A stretch of 64,000 bases of DNA from positions 186,001-250,000 of the forward strand of contig NZ_WPZY01000002.1 in NCBI RefSeq assembly GCF_013031405.1, given 5' to 3'. The position numbers were made by a program, and so were the translations under genes. The notes under the pieces were generated by a model. That model ran no database searches. It saw only the letters and a program-made list of their open reading frames with translations, and was not told where the DNA came from. Positions 34,160-43,885 of the stretch are shown piece by piece (position 1 is the stretch's first letter; each line of letters begins with the position of its first letter). The DNA is from Ruegeria sp. HKCCD8929 (GTDB taxonomy: Bacteria > Pseudomonadota > Alphaproteobacteria > Rhodobacterales > Rhodobacteraceae).

Positions 34160-35116
34160 ATGGGAAATCTGAAAACCTTGAAATGCAGTCTGGCCGTAGT
34201 CAGCCTGATTGCACTGTCAACGAGCGGCGCTCTGGCGGAGGCGGAATCTTCGGATCCCATCCGATTCGCAATGAACGACTGGAGCAGCCAACTGATCAAT
34301 TCGAGGATCATGGGCAGTGTGCTGGAGCAGGCGGGATACAACGTCGAATACATTCAAGCCGATGGTGCAGCTCAGTTTGCTGGGCTGAAACGCGGTGATC
34401 TGCACGTTCAAATGGAAGTCTGGTCGACCGCTCAGGCCCATCTGCGCGAAGAGGGGCTATCCTCGGGAGAGATAGATGACCTGGGTGAGACGGGAATGGC
34501 AGCCATCGAAGAATGGTGGTACCCCACCTACATGAAGGAGCTGTGCCCGGAATTGCCCGACTGGCAGGCGTTGAACGATTGCGCCCAGCTGTTTTCGACA
34601 CCTGAAACCGCGCCCCGGGGGCGTTATATCGGCGCCCCCGTAAACTGGGGCGGATTTGACGATGAAAGGGTGGAAGCCCTCGACCTCGACTATGAGGTCA
34701 TCCATGCCGGCAGCGACGCGGCGATGTTTGCTGAACTGCAATCCGCCTACGAGCGCAAGGCTCCCGTTTTGGTCTGGGTTTATGCGCCCCATTGGGTTCC
34801 GGCGAAATTCGACGGCGAATGGATTGAGTTTCCTGCCTACGAAGCGGCCTGCTATGACGATCCGGCGTGGGGCGTTAACCCAGACATGCGCTACGACTGT
34901 GGCAAGCCCCGGGGTCCGATCTGGAAGGTTTCCTGGACCGGCGTGAAGGACAAGTGGCCTGGCGCGTTCGACGCGATTGGAAAATTCCAGACTGACAATA
35001 ACGAACAGGCTCAGCTGATTACCATGGTCGAGATCGACGGTGTTCCGATCGAGGAGGTTGTTGAAAAATGGATGGCTGAAAATGAAGACCGGTGGAGGGC
35101 TTGGATCGGCCAATAG
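34160..35116 (+). CDS. proX: Glycine betaine/proline-type ABC transporter, substrate-binding protein
   Basis: The 318-residue protein has a signal peptide (LAVVSLIALSTSGALAEA) and a GGAGG site before its ATG. The OpuAC/ProX-type domain follows: IRFAMNDWSSQLINSRIMGSVLEQAGY, then tryptophan-rich segments (EEWWYPTYM, VNWGGFDD, VWVYAPHW) of the kind that form an aromatic cage for quaternary amines in this family. The ligand here is not proven. It starts the transporter operon and is followed by ATPase and permease genes. In context it may import the compound handled by the dehydratase. Confidence 0.85.
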   Translation: MGNLKTLKCSLAVVSLIALSTSGALAEAESSDPIRFAMNDWSSQLINSRIMGSVLEQAGYNVEYIQADGAAQFAGLKRGDLHVQMEVWSTAQAHLREEGLSSGEIDDLGETGMAAIEEWWYPTYMKELCPELPDWQALNDCAQLFSTPETAPRGRYIGAPVNWGGFDDERVEALDLDYEVIHAGSDAAMFAELQSAYERKAPVLVWVYAPHWVPAKFDGEWIEFPAYEAACYDDPAWGVNPDMRYDCGKPRGPIWKVSWTGVKDKWPGAFDAIGKFQTDNNEQAQLITMVEIDGVPIEEVVEKWMAENEDRWRAWIGQ

Positions 35117-35214
35117 CCCCACCATTTAGCGACGAAACCTCCCTGCCGCCCTCCGTCTGCCCTTGTGGTATTCGGGGGGCGGAATCCAGCAGTCCACTCC
35201 AGGTGCACCCCGAG

Positions 35215-36258
35215 ATGTCCAGAAAAGAAACCAAACTGCTATGCAGCAAAGTGTGGAAAGTGTTTCCGGATAGTGCTGGGGCAGAATTCCAGAAGCTCGG
35301 AAGTGATCCCTCACAAGAAGAGATCAAGGCCTTCGAGGCCAAGTACTCGGCGGTTTTTGCAGTTCAAGACGCGGATATCGAGATCCGCACGGGCGAGGTC
35401 TTTGTGATCATGGGGCTTTCCGGATCAGGAAAGTCTACTTTGGTGCGGTGTTTATCTCGCTTGATTGATGCGACCTCGGGGAAAATTCAGCTTGATGGCA
35501 AAGACCTGCTGACCATCTCGAAGCAGGATCTCGTGGAGGTCCGCCGACATAAATTCGGGATGGTTTTTCAGCATTTTGCTTTGTTGCCCTTTCGGACTGT
35601 ACTGGGAAACGTGGCCTTCCCGTTGGAGGTTCAGGGCGTTGACAAGGAAATACGCGAAGCCCGCGCACGCGAGGTGATCGAACTCGTCGGCCTGAAAGGA
35701 CGGGAGGCCTATTATCCACGGGAATTGTCAGGCGGGCAGCAGCAGCGGGTGGGGATTGCGAGGTCTCTGGCCGTGGAACCCGAGATCTGGTTTCTGGATG
35801 AACCGTTTTCCGCCCTCGATCCCTTGATCCGACGCGAAATGCAGGACGAATTCCTGCGCCTCCAGAGTATGCTGAACAAGACCATTGTGTTCATTACTCA
35901 CGATTTTGATGAGGCAATTCGTCTGGCCGACCGGATCGCCATCATGAAGGACGGGCGGATTATCCAGGTCAGCACGCCAAGTGATCTGGTCTTGAATCCT
36001 GCGGATGATTACGTAGCTGAATTCACCAAGCATGTGGCACGAGCCAAGGTGCTCAAGGTCCGGGATATCATGGCCTCTGTCAATCCGGGCGGAAAACTGG
36101 GCGGCGATGCGATAGATGGCGATCTCAGCATCGAGGATGCAGCTTCGCATCTCCGAAATTCAAACAACCCGCGCCCGGTTCGAGATCAAAACAACATTGT
36201 TGTCGGGCAGGTTTGCTGGGACGATGCCGTCGACGTGCTTGTGGGTCAGGGCGGCTAG
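35215..36258 (+). CDS. proV: Glycine betaine/proline-type ABC transporter, ATP-binding protein
   Basis: The product is about 347 residues from ATG 35215. An in-frame upstream reading to 35092 overlaps proX and lacks family similarity. Walker A is GLSGSGKSTLV, the signature is LSGGQQQRVGIARSLA, Walker B is EIWFLDEPFSALD, and the H-loop is FITHD. The extra N-terminal helices ahead of the ATPase core (KVWKVFPDSAG) are the ProV-type extension. The C-terminal part would be a regulatory region, perhaps a shortened CBS region. It drives uptake with proX and the permease four bases downstream. Confidence 0.9.
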   Translation: MSRKETKLLCSKVWKVFPDSAGAEFQKLGSDPSQEEIKAFEAKYSAVFAVQDADIEIRTGEVFVIMGLSGSGKSTLVRCLSRLIDATSGKIQLDGKDLLTISKQDLVEVRRHKFGMVFQHFALLPFRTVLGNVAFPLEVQGVDKEIREARAREVIELVGLKGREAYYPRELSGGQQQRVGIARSLAVEPEIWFLDEPFSALDPLIRREMQDEFLRLQSMLNKTIVFITHDFDEAIRLADRIAIMKDGRIIQVSTPSDLVLNPADDYVAEFTKHVARAKVLKVRDIMASVNPGGKLGGDAIDGDLSIEDAASHLRNSNNPRPVRDQNNIVVGQVCWDDAVDVLVGQGG

Positions 36259-36261
36259 CGA

Positions 36262-38250
36262 ATGGCAGGCACGACCAACCGGCGGTCGCCATGGCTGATT
36301 TGGGCGGCGCTGTTCATTTCAATTGGTTTCTCGTATTTCGGCGCGGAAGTCTTGCCCAAATGGATGCTTGAGTATCCACGCGCGTGGACTCCCAACTTTC
36401 AGAAGTCGATCGATGCGGCGATGCTTTGGCTGGTCGATGACGCCGCGATCGGACCCCTGAGTTTCGGGGAGGTAACCCGAGGCCTGGCCTGGTTGCTAGA
36501 GCAACCGATGGAACTGCTGGAGAGGTTGTTTGCAGAAGGATTCGAAGCCGGTGACGGCTCTGCGAGCCGTCAGGTTTTTCCTCCGATGCCGTGGACTGCC
36601 GTCATCGCGATTGCGGCCTGGCTCAGCTACAAAGTGGGTGGGCGCAGACTGGCAATCCTGATCACTCTCTGCCTCCTTTACCTCGTTCTATTTGGCCAAT
36701 GGGAAAGCTCGATGATCACGCTTTCGTCGATCATTATTGCGGTCCCGATCGGTGTGGTCGCCGGCGGATTACTGGGTGTCGCGGCCTACCGGACCCCGAT
36801 CTTCGAAAAGATCCTCAATCCGGTGCTGGACCTCATGCAGACAGTGCCCACTTTTGCCTATCTGGTGCCGATCCTATTCCTGTTCGGTTTCGGCCCCGCT
36901 GCAGCCATTGTGGCCACCACCATCTATGCGACGCCACCAATGGTGCGCCTGACGTTGCTTTCGCTGAATAGCGTGCCCGCCGAAACCCGCGAGCTAGGGT
37001 CTATGGTCGGATGCACAGAGCGCCAGATGTATCAAAAGATCCTCATTCCGAGTGCGCAGAAGGGGCTCATGGTCGGCGTCAATCAGGTGATCATGCTGTC
37101 TCTGAATATGGTGATCATCGCGTCGATGATCGGTGCCGGCGGGTTGGGCTACGATGTTTTGATCTCGCTCCGACGTCTTGACATCGGAAGCGGTCTGGAA
37201 GCTGGAATAGCGATTGTCTTTCTGGCAATCGCCTTGGATCGGTTCAGCCAGGCGCTCGCAAACCGCCCCGATCCGGTCCACAGAGCGGAAACAACTGGGG
37301 TTTATTCGTCCCAAAACGTGCTTGCGGCAGCGACGATCGCCGGGCTCCTGTTGGTCACCTACACGCTGGGCTTCTTCATTCCCGCAATTCAGACTTTCCC
37401 GGAATCCTGGACCATCACGACCGCGCCGTTCTGGGCGGCAATGGTGTCGTGGATCAACATCAATTTGTTCGACTACATCGAAGCCGCAAAGACGATACTG
37501 CTTCTGAATGTGCTGGTTCCGTTCAAAGCGTTCCTGCTTGCCCAACCCTGGCCTTGGGTGCTTTTTCTGCTCACGCTCAGTGGCTTCTTACTTGGCGGGC
37601 TGCGGCTGGGCGCTCTGGTCGCCGCGCTGGTATTGTTCATCCTTTTGGGAGGTATTTGGGAAAAGGCCGTAATAACGGTCTACCTCTGCGGCATCTCTGT
37701 CGTGATCGCGATGCTCATCGGCGTTCCGATCGGCATCTTTGCGACCCGCAGCAAACGGGCATATCTGGTTGTTCACGCGGTAATCGATACGCTGCAGACA
37801 CTGCCGACGTTCGTGTTTCTTATCCCCGTGGTCATGCTGCTCAGGATTGGTGATATTTCGGCAATTTTTGCGGTGGTTTCCTATGCTGTTGTTCCAGCGA
37901 TCCGCTACACAGCGCACGGGCTGAGCGGCGTGAAACAGCAGCTCATTGAGGCCGGCCAGGTTTCGGGTTGCACCGATGTGCAATTGCTCCGGAAGGTGCG
38001 CCTGCCGATGGCGACACCTGAAATCCTATTGGGTCTCAACCAGACGGTGATGATGGCCCTGTCGATGCTCGTTGTCACCGCTCTCGTAGGTACCCGCGAT
38101 CTCGGCCAAGAGGTGTTCATAGCACTTAGCCGAGCTGAGCCTGGAAAAGGGATAGCGGCTGGCCTGGGCGTAGCGGCGATCGCCATCATCACCGACCGCC
38201 TGCTCACAGCAAAGGCAAATAGGATTAAGCAAAGACTCGGACTGGAATGA
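36262..38250 (+). CDS. proW: Double-length ABC permease (ProW-type, two fused permease domains)
   Basis: At 662 residues it is nearly twice the length of a usual ProW. It contains two binding-protein-dependent permease domains, each with its own EAA-type loop: AETRELGSMVGCTERQMYQKI in the first half and IEAGQVSGCTDVQLLRKVRL in the second. Both are followed by membrane helices that resemble each other. Two half-permeases in one chain would give a full channel, so a homodimer is not needed. It begins four bases after the ATPase gene. The fused form is seen in some alphaproteobacterial betaine-type transporters. Confidence 0.85.
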   Translation: MAGTTNRRSPWLIWAALFISIGFSYFGAEVLPKWMLEYPRAWTPNFQKSIDAAMLWLVDDAAIGPLSFGEVTRGLAWLLEQPMELLERLFAEGFEAGDGSASRQVFPPMPWTAVIAIAAWLSYKVGGRRLAILITLCLLYLVLFGQWESSMITLSSIIIAVPIGVVAGGLLGVAAYRTPIFEKILNPVLDLMQTVPTFAYLVPILFLFGFGPAAAIVATTIYATPPMVRLTLLSLNSVPAETRELGSMVGCTERQMYQKILIPSAQKGLMVGVNQVIMLSLNMVIIASMIGAGGLGYDVLISLRRLDIGSGLEAGIAIVFLAIALDRFSQALANRPDPVHRAETTGVYSSQNVLAAATIAGLLLVTYTLGFFIPAIQTFPESWTITTAPFWAAMVSWININLFDYIEAAKTILLLNVLVPFKAFLLAQPWPWVLFLLTLSGFLLGGLRLGALVAALVLFILLGGIWEKAVITVYLCGISVVIAMLIGVPIGIFATRSKRAYLVVHAVIDTLQTLPTFVFLIPVVMLLRIGDISAIFAVVSYAVVPAIRYTAHGLSGVKQQLIEAGQVSGCTDVQLLRKVRLPMATPEILLGLNQTVMMALSMLVVTALVGTRDLGQEVFIALSRAEPGKGIAAGLGVAAIAIITDRLLTAKANRIKQRLGLE

Positions 38251-38451
38251 GCGCATGGGTATGAGTTGGACTGCGAACCACTGCGCTGTTGGCCAGGTGT
38301 CGAAAGAGAACGGGATGTAGTTGTCACGCAGCAATTCTGCGATTGGCGCCAAGCGCCCAGCCACGGCCTTTTTCTGACAATAGATGAAGGCCAACCCGAT
38401 CAGCAGCGCTCATCCACCGACTGACGCCTGCGCCTCGAAAGGACCACTCGC

Positions 38452-39144
38452 TTGCCGGTTACCGCGATTGTCTTTGACAAAGACGGGACTCTATTCGACT
38501 TTCAGCGCACCTGGGGCGAATGTACCGCGGCGGCGCTTGCGCGATTTTCGGCCGGTGACGCGCGGCGTCTGGCCGAGTTGGCGGAAGTTCTCGACTTCGA
38601 TCCGGTGACTCGGACGTTCCGCCCCGAAAGCCTGATGATTGCAGGGACAAATGAGGAAATGTCCCTGGCGATGGCGCGTGTTCTCAAGGATTGGAGCGTC
38701 GCGGAGATCCACCGCGAAATCGACCGCATAGGGCAATTGACGGTTCCGGTCGAAGCGGTGCCGCTTGCCCCACTGCTCACATCGCTGGTCGACCTCGGGT
38801 ACCCGCTTGGGGTGGCGACCAACGACAGCGAGGTGACGGCGCAGCGCAACCTCGATCACTGCGGGATCCGGCATCACTTCGACTTTATCGCGGGTGCCGA
38901 CAGCGGCTATGGCGGCAAACCCGACCCTGGGATGCTCACCGCTTTCGCCCGGCACACGGGCGTGCCGGAGGCCGAGGTCGCCATGGTCGGCGACAGTCTG
39001 CACGACCTCACCTCCGGGCGCGCGGCGGGCATGATCACCGTTGCGGTTCTGACCGGCATGGCCGGCGAAGCGGGACTGGCGCCATTCGCCGATCATGTGC
39101 TGCCGGATATTGCCCACTTGCCGGGCCTGTTGAGCGGACTCTAG
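38452..39144 (+). CDS. HAD family hydrolase (phosphoglycolate phosphatase-like)
   Basis: The 230-residue protein starts at TTG 38452 behind AAAGGA. HAD motif I is VFDKDGTLFD, motif II lies in GVATND, motif III is the lysine in GGKPDPGML, and motif IV is MVGDSLHDL. These are the standard aspartate-nucleophile phosphatase residues. The substrate is probably a small phosphorylated metabolite. It closes the cargo on its right side, after the transporter operon. A link to the dehydratase pathway is possible but not shown. Confidence 0.85.
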   Translation: MPVTAIVFDKDGTLFDFQRTWGECTAAALARFSAGDARRLAELAEVLDFDPVTRTFRPESLMIAGTNEEMSLAMARVLKDWSVAEIHREIDRIGQLTVPVEAVPLAPLLTSLVDLGYPLGVATNDSEVTAQRNLDHCGIRHHFDFIAGADSGYGGKPDPGMLTAFARHTGVPEAEVAMVGDSLHDLTSGRAAGMITVAVLTGMAGEAGLAPFADHVLPDIAHLPGLLSGL

Positions 39145-39666
39145 GAACCGTTTGTGGCGACAATCATCCCGGCATTGTCCGTGCCCCGACTATTGAAGCG
39201 TAGCCAGCGCACGTCTCAGGTCCTTATCGTTTACGTCAAATAGCAGATTTTGGATGGGTTAGCCTTCGCGAAATACGAGGTTGGGCAGGTCTTGCAGATC
39301 ATGCGGCGTCAGGCTGCTCAATCCAAGTTCAGTAAGGTTCATACTTGTGGCGAGCGCGCAGCTCACCACCTTGGCCTTCCGTACGAATTGGGTGTGATTT
39401 CGAACTATGGGTTCGGTGAATTCCGCTGCGCCATTGCAGTTGCCGCTCTCGTTGAGCGGGGATTTGCGGCGCAAGCAATAGCTGCGGCCGTAGAGGCAAC
39501 TCCGTCCCGCGACCCGTGAATTGACCTTGTTCAATGCGTTGCACTCGGCAGGAATGGCAGCTCTTCCTTCAGTTCGACAGGACCAGATTTTTGGCCAGCG
39601 CACTATGTTCCTCGCTGCGTGCACGCGCAGAGAGAAATCTGAGCTTACAGGATTGGCTCGAAGCCG
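39145..39666. other. Region between the cargo and the CopG gene; possible gene remnant
   Basis: Short frames on both strands (for example 39250-39519 plus and 39259-39624 minus) show no family I recognise and no good ribosome-binding sites. This is the right boundary of the inserted cargo. It may be the debris of an older insertion. I could not find terminal inverted repeats. Confidence 0.35.
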
Positions 39667-40089
39667 TCATTGCTCCGAGTTACCGCCTGCGATGTCTTTG
39701 GGCACTTCTCTCGACAGCGTTTTCCCCTTCGCCAGGCGCCGTCCGAGTGTCTCGACAAAACCTTCGTAGCGTTCGCGCCCCTTGGCGTTGGCGGCATCGC
39801 GCATGGTGTCCGGCAGCGGTGGGGTGGTGGTTAGCCAGAACTTGACGAAGAGGGCCAGGGCCTCATTGCCGATGGAAACATCCCGCTCGAGCCGTTCTAT
39901 GGCGCGGGTAAGCCGGTCGAGGCGGCGCACGATCGCAGCCTCATGCTGCTCAGCGGCGTCGGGCGAGAGGTAGGAGGCGAGCGCCGCCTCGACGATGGCC
40001 GATTTGGAGACCCTGCGACGCGCAGCGAGCGCATCCAGCTCCGGCGAAAGCGCCGGATCGAAATAAACGTTCAGTCTGTCCTTCCTCAT
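39667..40089 (-). CDS. CopG-type ribbon-helix-helix protein of the transfer region
   Basis: This 140-residue protein begins with RKDRLNVYFDPALSPELDALAARRRVSKSAIVEAALASYL, a ribbon-helix-helix DNA-binding fold. A helical extension follows (RRLDRLTRAIERLERDVSIGNEALALFVKFWLTTT) typical of the CopG-like proteins encoded between traG and trbB in trb-type elements. It probably regulates transfer genes or helps bind DNA near oriT. It is 11 bases after traG but, unusually, not followed directly by trbB. Confidence 0.85.
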   Translation of the reverse strand: MRKDRLNVYFDPALSPELDALAARRRVSKSAIVEAALASYLSPDAAEQHEAAIVRRLDRLTRAIERLERDVSIGNEALALFVKFWLTTTPPLPDTMRDAANAKGRERYEGFVETLGRRLAKGKTLSREVPKDIAGGNSEQ

Positions 40090-40100
40090 CCCGGCCCCTC

Positions 40101-42107
40101 CTAAAGCTCGATCCCGTCATCGGGATCGAGCGCCGCCTGACGGGCGACACCGCGAAACCGGCCCTGTAGTTCCTTGGCCCGCTGCGCCTCGTCGTCGGGT
40201 TCCTCGTCGAGTGCAGCAAATTCTTCACGCGCCGGCGTTGTCTCCGGCGCGATCGCTTCGTGCTCGGGCAAATCAGGTTCGCGGCGCACACCACCGTCAC
40301 TGTCCTCATCGCTCTGTGAATTCTTGGCTGCGGGTGCGGGGGCTTCAATTGGGGGGCGATTGGTCCAATCATCCGTGTAGTGGACGTCAGTGATTTCTCT
40401 CTTCGAGGGTTCCGGCTCAGGGGGTGCCACGATCCGTGCCTTGAACTGTGGGTCCATATAGTACCGCGCCTTCTTCGCCCGGATCGGCGGTACGCCTGAG
40501 ACGAGCACGACCTCATCGTCTGCCGGGAGCTGCATGATCTCACCGGGGGTGAGCAGCGGTCGTGCTGTTTCCTGCCGGGAAACCATGAGATGACCGAGCC
40601 AGGGCGAGAGCCGGTGACCGGCATAGTTCTTCATCGCCCGCATCTCGGTGGCGGTGCCGAGTGCGTCCGAGACGCGTTTCGCGGTGCGCTCGTCATTGGT
40701 CGCGAAAGCGACCCGGACATGGCAGTTGTCGAGGATGGCGTTGTTCTGACCGTAGGCTTTCTCGATCTGGTTTAGCGACTGGGCGATAAGGAACGCCTTG
40801 AGGCCGTAGCCGGCCATGAAGGCGAGCTGGCTCTCGAAGAAGTCGAGCCGTCCCAGGGCCGGGAACTCGTCGAGCATCAACAAGAGTCTGTGCCTGCGGT
40901 TCTGCGCATTCAGCTCTTCGGTTAGCCGACGGCCGATCTGATTGAGCACCAGCCTGACGAGAGGCTTGGTTCGCGAGATATCCGAGGGTGGCACCACGAG
41001 ATAGAGGGTTGCGGGAAGAGGGCCTTCGACCAGGTCATGGATGCGCCAATCGCACCGGCTGGTGACCTTCGCGACCACGGGATCGCGATAGAGCCCGAGG
41101 AAGCTCATCGCGGTCGAGAGCACGCCGGAGCGTTCATTCTCGGATTTGTTCAGGAGTTCGCGCGCGGCCTGCGCGACGACGGGATGGGGCTGGTCGCCCA
41201 GATGTGGCGTGCGCATCATGGCGGTCAGGGTCGCGGCGATCGGTCGGCGTGGATCGGACAGAAAAGCGGCGACGCCGGCGAGCGTCTTGTCGGTTTCCGC
41301 ATAGAGCACGTGCAGGATCGCGCCGACGAGCAGCGAATGACTGGTCTTCTCCCAGTGGTTCCGCCGTTCCAGCAGACCTTCAGGATCGACCAGGATGTCG
41401 GCGACGTTCTGGACGTCACGCACCTCGCCGTCGCCGCGCCGAACTTCCAGCAGCGGATTGTAGCGGGACGAGTAGGGATCGGTCGGGTCGAACAGCAACA
41501 CGCGCGAGTAACGGGACCGCCATCCGGCGGTGAGCTGCCAGTTCTCACCCTTGATGTCGTGCACGATGGCAGACCCTGGCCAGGTCAGGAGCGAGGGCAC
41601 GACCAAACCGACGCCTTTGCCGGATCGCGTCGGCGCGAAGCAGAGCACGTGCTCTGGACCGTCGTGACGGAGATACTGGTTCTCGAACCGGCCTAGCACG
41701 ACACCGTCAGGTGACAATAACCCGCTGGCGGTGACGTCCTTGCGGTTTGCCCAACGGGCCGAGCCGTAGGTGGTAACGTCGCGCGCTTCGCGGGCGCGCA
41801 GGACCGAGAGGAAGATCGCGACACCGATCGCGGCGATCCCGCCGGAACCGGCGATGATGGCGCTCTCGACGAAGACGCGGGGCGCGTAGGCGTCGTAGAA
41901 ATACCACCAGACGAAGAAATCCCAGGGCGGATAGACCGGCCAGCCAAAGAGTTCGGTCATGGGTGCGCCAAGATGCGGCTGGAATCCGAGCCGCCAGGCG
42001 GTCCACTGCGTGGCCGCCCAGACGAAGAGAAGTGCGATGGCGGACACGATGATGATCTGGCCCCAGAGGATCGCAGTGGCGGGTGACTGGCGAGGGTCTT
42101 GCGTCAT
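40101..42107 (-). CDS. traG: Coupling protein TraG (VirD4-like ATPase)
   Basis: The 668-residue protein has N-terminal membrane helices (WGQIIIVSAIALLFVWAAT; ESAIIAGSGGIAAIGVAIFL), Walker A PTRSGKG at residues 159-165, the IVHDIKGENW segment and LLLMLDEFPALG, then the C-terminal LYLVVPPSDISRTKPL-like conserved region earlier. It brings the relaxase-DNA complex to the mating channel. It lies between the CopG and relaxase genes, all on the minus strand. Confidence 0.95.
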   Translation of the reverse strand: MTQDPRQSPATAILWGQIIIVSAIALLFVWAATQWTAWRLGFQPHLGAPMTELFGWPVYPPWDFFVWWYFYDAYAPRVFVESAIIAGSGGIAAIGVAIFLSVLRAREARDVTTYGSARWANRKDVTASGLLSPDGVVLGRFENQYLRHDGPEHVLCFAPTRSGKGVGLVVPSLLTWPGSAIVHDIKGENWQLTAGWRSRYSRVLLFDPTDPYSSRYNPLLEVRRGDGEVRDVQNVADILVDPEGLLERRNHWEKTSHSLLVGAILHVLYAETDKTLAGVAAFLSDPRRPIAATLTAMMRTPHLGDQPHPVVAQAARELLNKSENERSGVLSTAMSFLGLYRDPVVAKVTSRCDWRIHDLVEGPLPATLYLVVPPSDISRTKPLVRLVLNQIGRRLTEELNAQNRRHRLLLMLDEFPALGRLDFFESQLAFMAGYGLKAFLIAQSLNQIEKAYGQNNAILDNCHVRVAFATNDERTAKRVSDALGTATEMRAMKNYAGHRLSPWLGHLMVSRQETARPLLTPGEIMQLPADDEVVLVSGVPPIRAKKARYYMDPQFKARIVAPPEPEPSKREITDVHYTDDWTNRPPIEAPAPAAKNSQSDEDSDGGVRREPDLPEHEAIAPETTPAREEFAALDEEPDDEAQRAKELQGRFRGVARQAALDPDDGIEL

Positions 42108-42130
42108 CGTGTCGTGTCCATCCTTTTGAC

Positions 42131-43885
42131 TCAGATACCGAGGCCACGCCTGCGGCCGAGCGCCCAGTCCACACCGCCGCCCGGCGCCATGGTCCCGGCG
42201 ACGGTCTGGCCGAGATGCTTTTCGAGTTGGGGTTTCCAGGGCACGAGTTCGAAGCCCATGCCGTCGTCAATCATCGCGAAGCGGCCCGAGGCGAGATCGA
42301 GGCGCTGGCGATAGGTGCCAGCGATGGCATCGCCCTCGGTCGTGGTCCTACAGGGAAGGCCGGTCTCTGCCGCGAGCTTCGCCGCAGCGGCATCGAGTTC
42401 ACGTTTGCGCAGTGTCGCCAACAGGTCGCGGACAAACGTGACGCGCCGACCTTGCCGCGTCGCCAGGCCCTCGGCGACCAGATGATCGGCCCGCCGTCCG
42501 AGCGCATCATGCACCTCCGCGCCGAACCCGTTCCCGCTCAAGGGCGCGCTGCCCTTCGCCAATTGCAGACGATCGAGCCATGTTGCGCCATCGGCATCGA
42601 CCTGTGCGGCGAGCGAGAGATCGGACCGGCCAACCAGAGACGGTCGTGCCGCTCCGCCATTGGGTGGCGTCCAGTTGCGCGTCTCAACGATCCCTCCGAA
42701 GGGAGTGTCGCCGGTTCGGTCCAGGTCGGCGAAGCGCAGGTGATGGAGCCGTCCGTCGACGCCGTCGATGACGGCATAGGCTTCGCCCGTCAGTTCATCA
42801 TGGAGTCCGCGATCGGCAAGCCGTCCGAGGATCGGTTCGGCCGGAGTGCTCTCTACCGCGAAGTCCGAAAGCGATCGCGCGGGACCGGCCGCCAGGGCGC
42901 GGTGCATGGTCTTGATGATGTCGCCCCGATTGCCGAGCTCACGCAGCGTGCGTTCCACGCCGGGTTGCAGTTCCCAGACGGCAGGCACCAACCTGTCGGC
43001 GAGACCGAGACGTTCCAACGTCTGTGCACGTCCTATCAATCGCTGGCGTACTTCTGGATCGAACGGTTCCGGTGCGCCGGGTCTTAGATCGACGATACCC
43101 CCGTTCTCGTCCGCGAACGCACGCAGGGCGCGGTCAAGCCCGGTCCAGCGCTCAGCGTCGATGTCTGTGTCGAGGCTCGCGGCTATCTCACGTTGGGTGC
43201 GGGGTCCGAGTTCGAGCCCGACCAGTTCCTCGGCGCGGGCACGAAAGCCGCGTTTGATATAGTCGCGCGAGATGACGAGGTCTTTACCGTGGTCCGTCTT
43301 GCCGCGAAGCAGAACATGGACATGGGGATTGTCGGTGTTCCAATGATCGACGGCGACCCAATCGAGATCGGTTCCGAGATCGTGTTCGGCCTTGTCCATG
43401 AGGTCACGGGTGAAAGCCCGCAGGTCTTCCATTGAGCCCGCGTCTTCCGGCGAGACGATGAAGCGGAAGTGATGTCGGTCGTCCTCGCAGCGTTCCGCGA
43501 AGACGCGTTCGTCAGCGTCACCGTCGCGATCGAACATGGCGGCATCGCGCCCGTCCCGGGTGACGCCGTCGCGTTTCAGATAGGAGATGTGCTTGGCGAG
43601 CGGCGCCGAACGGTAGCGTGCCCCGCGATGTCGGACGACACGCGCCTTGACGATGACACGACGTTTGGTTCGTGAGAGGTTGCGCGCCGTCGCCGCGAAC
43701 CGGCCCCGTCCGAAGGTTGAGGCCGAACCAGTACGCCTTGCGCCGTTTAAACGATAGCCGGTGTTGCCGGCTTTTCTGGCCGCGCGCATGACCTGGCCGA
43801 CGAAACTCTGCGCCTTGCGCCCGCGCGGTCCACGGTCGCGGATACGCCCAGGTTGGATACGCAGATCGTCATCGCGGGCGCTCAT
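42131..43885 (-). CDS. Relaxase (VirD2/MobP-type) with DUF3363 C-terminus
   Basis: The 584-residue protein has a basic N-terminus, then relaxase motifs HHFRFIVSPEDA (residues 138-149) and the three-histidine region HWNTDNPHVHVLLRG (181-195). The remainder is the DUF3363 domain. The nicking tyrosine is probably within the first 110 residues. It should nick oriT and lead the strand into the recipient. It lies 24 bases upstream of traG on the same strand. Confidence 0.9.
   Translation of the reverse strand: MSARDDDLRIQPGRIRDRGPRGRKAQSFVGQVMRAARKAGNTGYRLNGARRTGSASTFGRGRFAATARNLSRTKRRVIVKARVVRHRGARYRSAPLAKHISYLKRDGVTRDGRDAAMFDRDGDADERVFAERCEDDRHHFRFIVSPEDAGSMEDLRAFTRDLMDKAEHDLGTDLDWVAVDHWNTDNPHVHVLLRGKTDHGKDLVISRDYIKRGFRARAEELVGLELGPRTQREIAASLDTDIDAERWTGLDRALRAFADENGGIVDLRPGAPEPFDPEVRQRLIGRAQTLERLGLADRLVPAVWELQPGVERTLRELGNRGDIIKTMHRALAAGPARSLSDFAVESTPAEPILGRLADRGLHDELTGEAYAVIDGVDGRLHHLRFADLDRTGDTPFGGIVETRNWTPPNGGAARPSLVGRSDLSLAAQVDADGATWLDRLQLAKGSAPLSGNGFGAEVHDALGRRADHLVAEGLATRQGRRVTFVRDLLATLRKRELDAAAAKLAAETGLPCRTTTEGDAIAGTYRQRLDLASGRFAMIDDGMGFELVPWKPQLEKHLGQTVAGTMAPGGGVDWALGRRRGLGI

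Noticed and set aside
39250..39624. Short overlapping frames on both strands right of the HAD gene
   Set aside because: No recognisable family, no ribosome-binding site and no terminal repeats; kept only as a possible remnant in the intergenic note.
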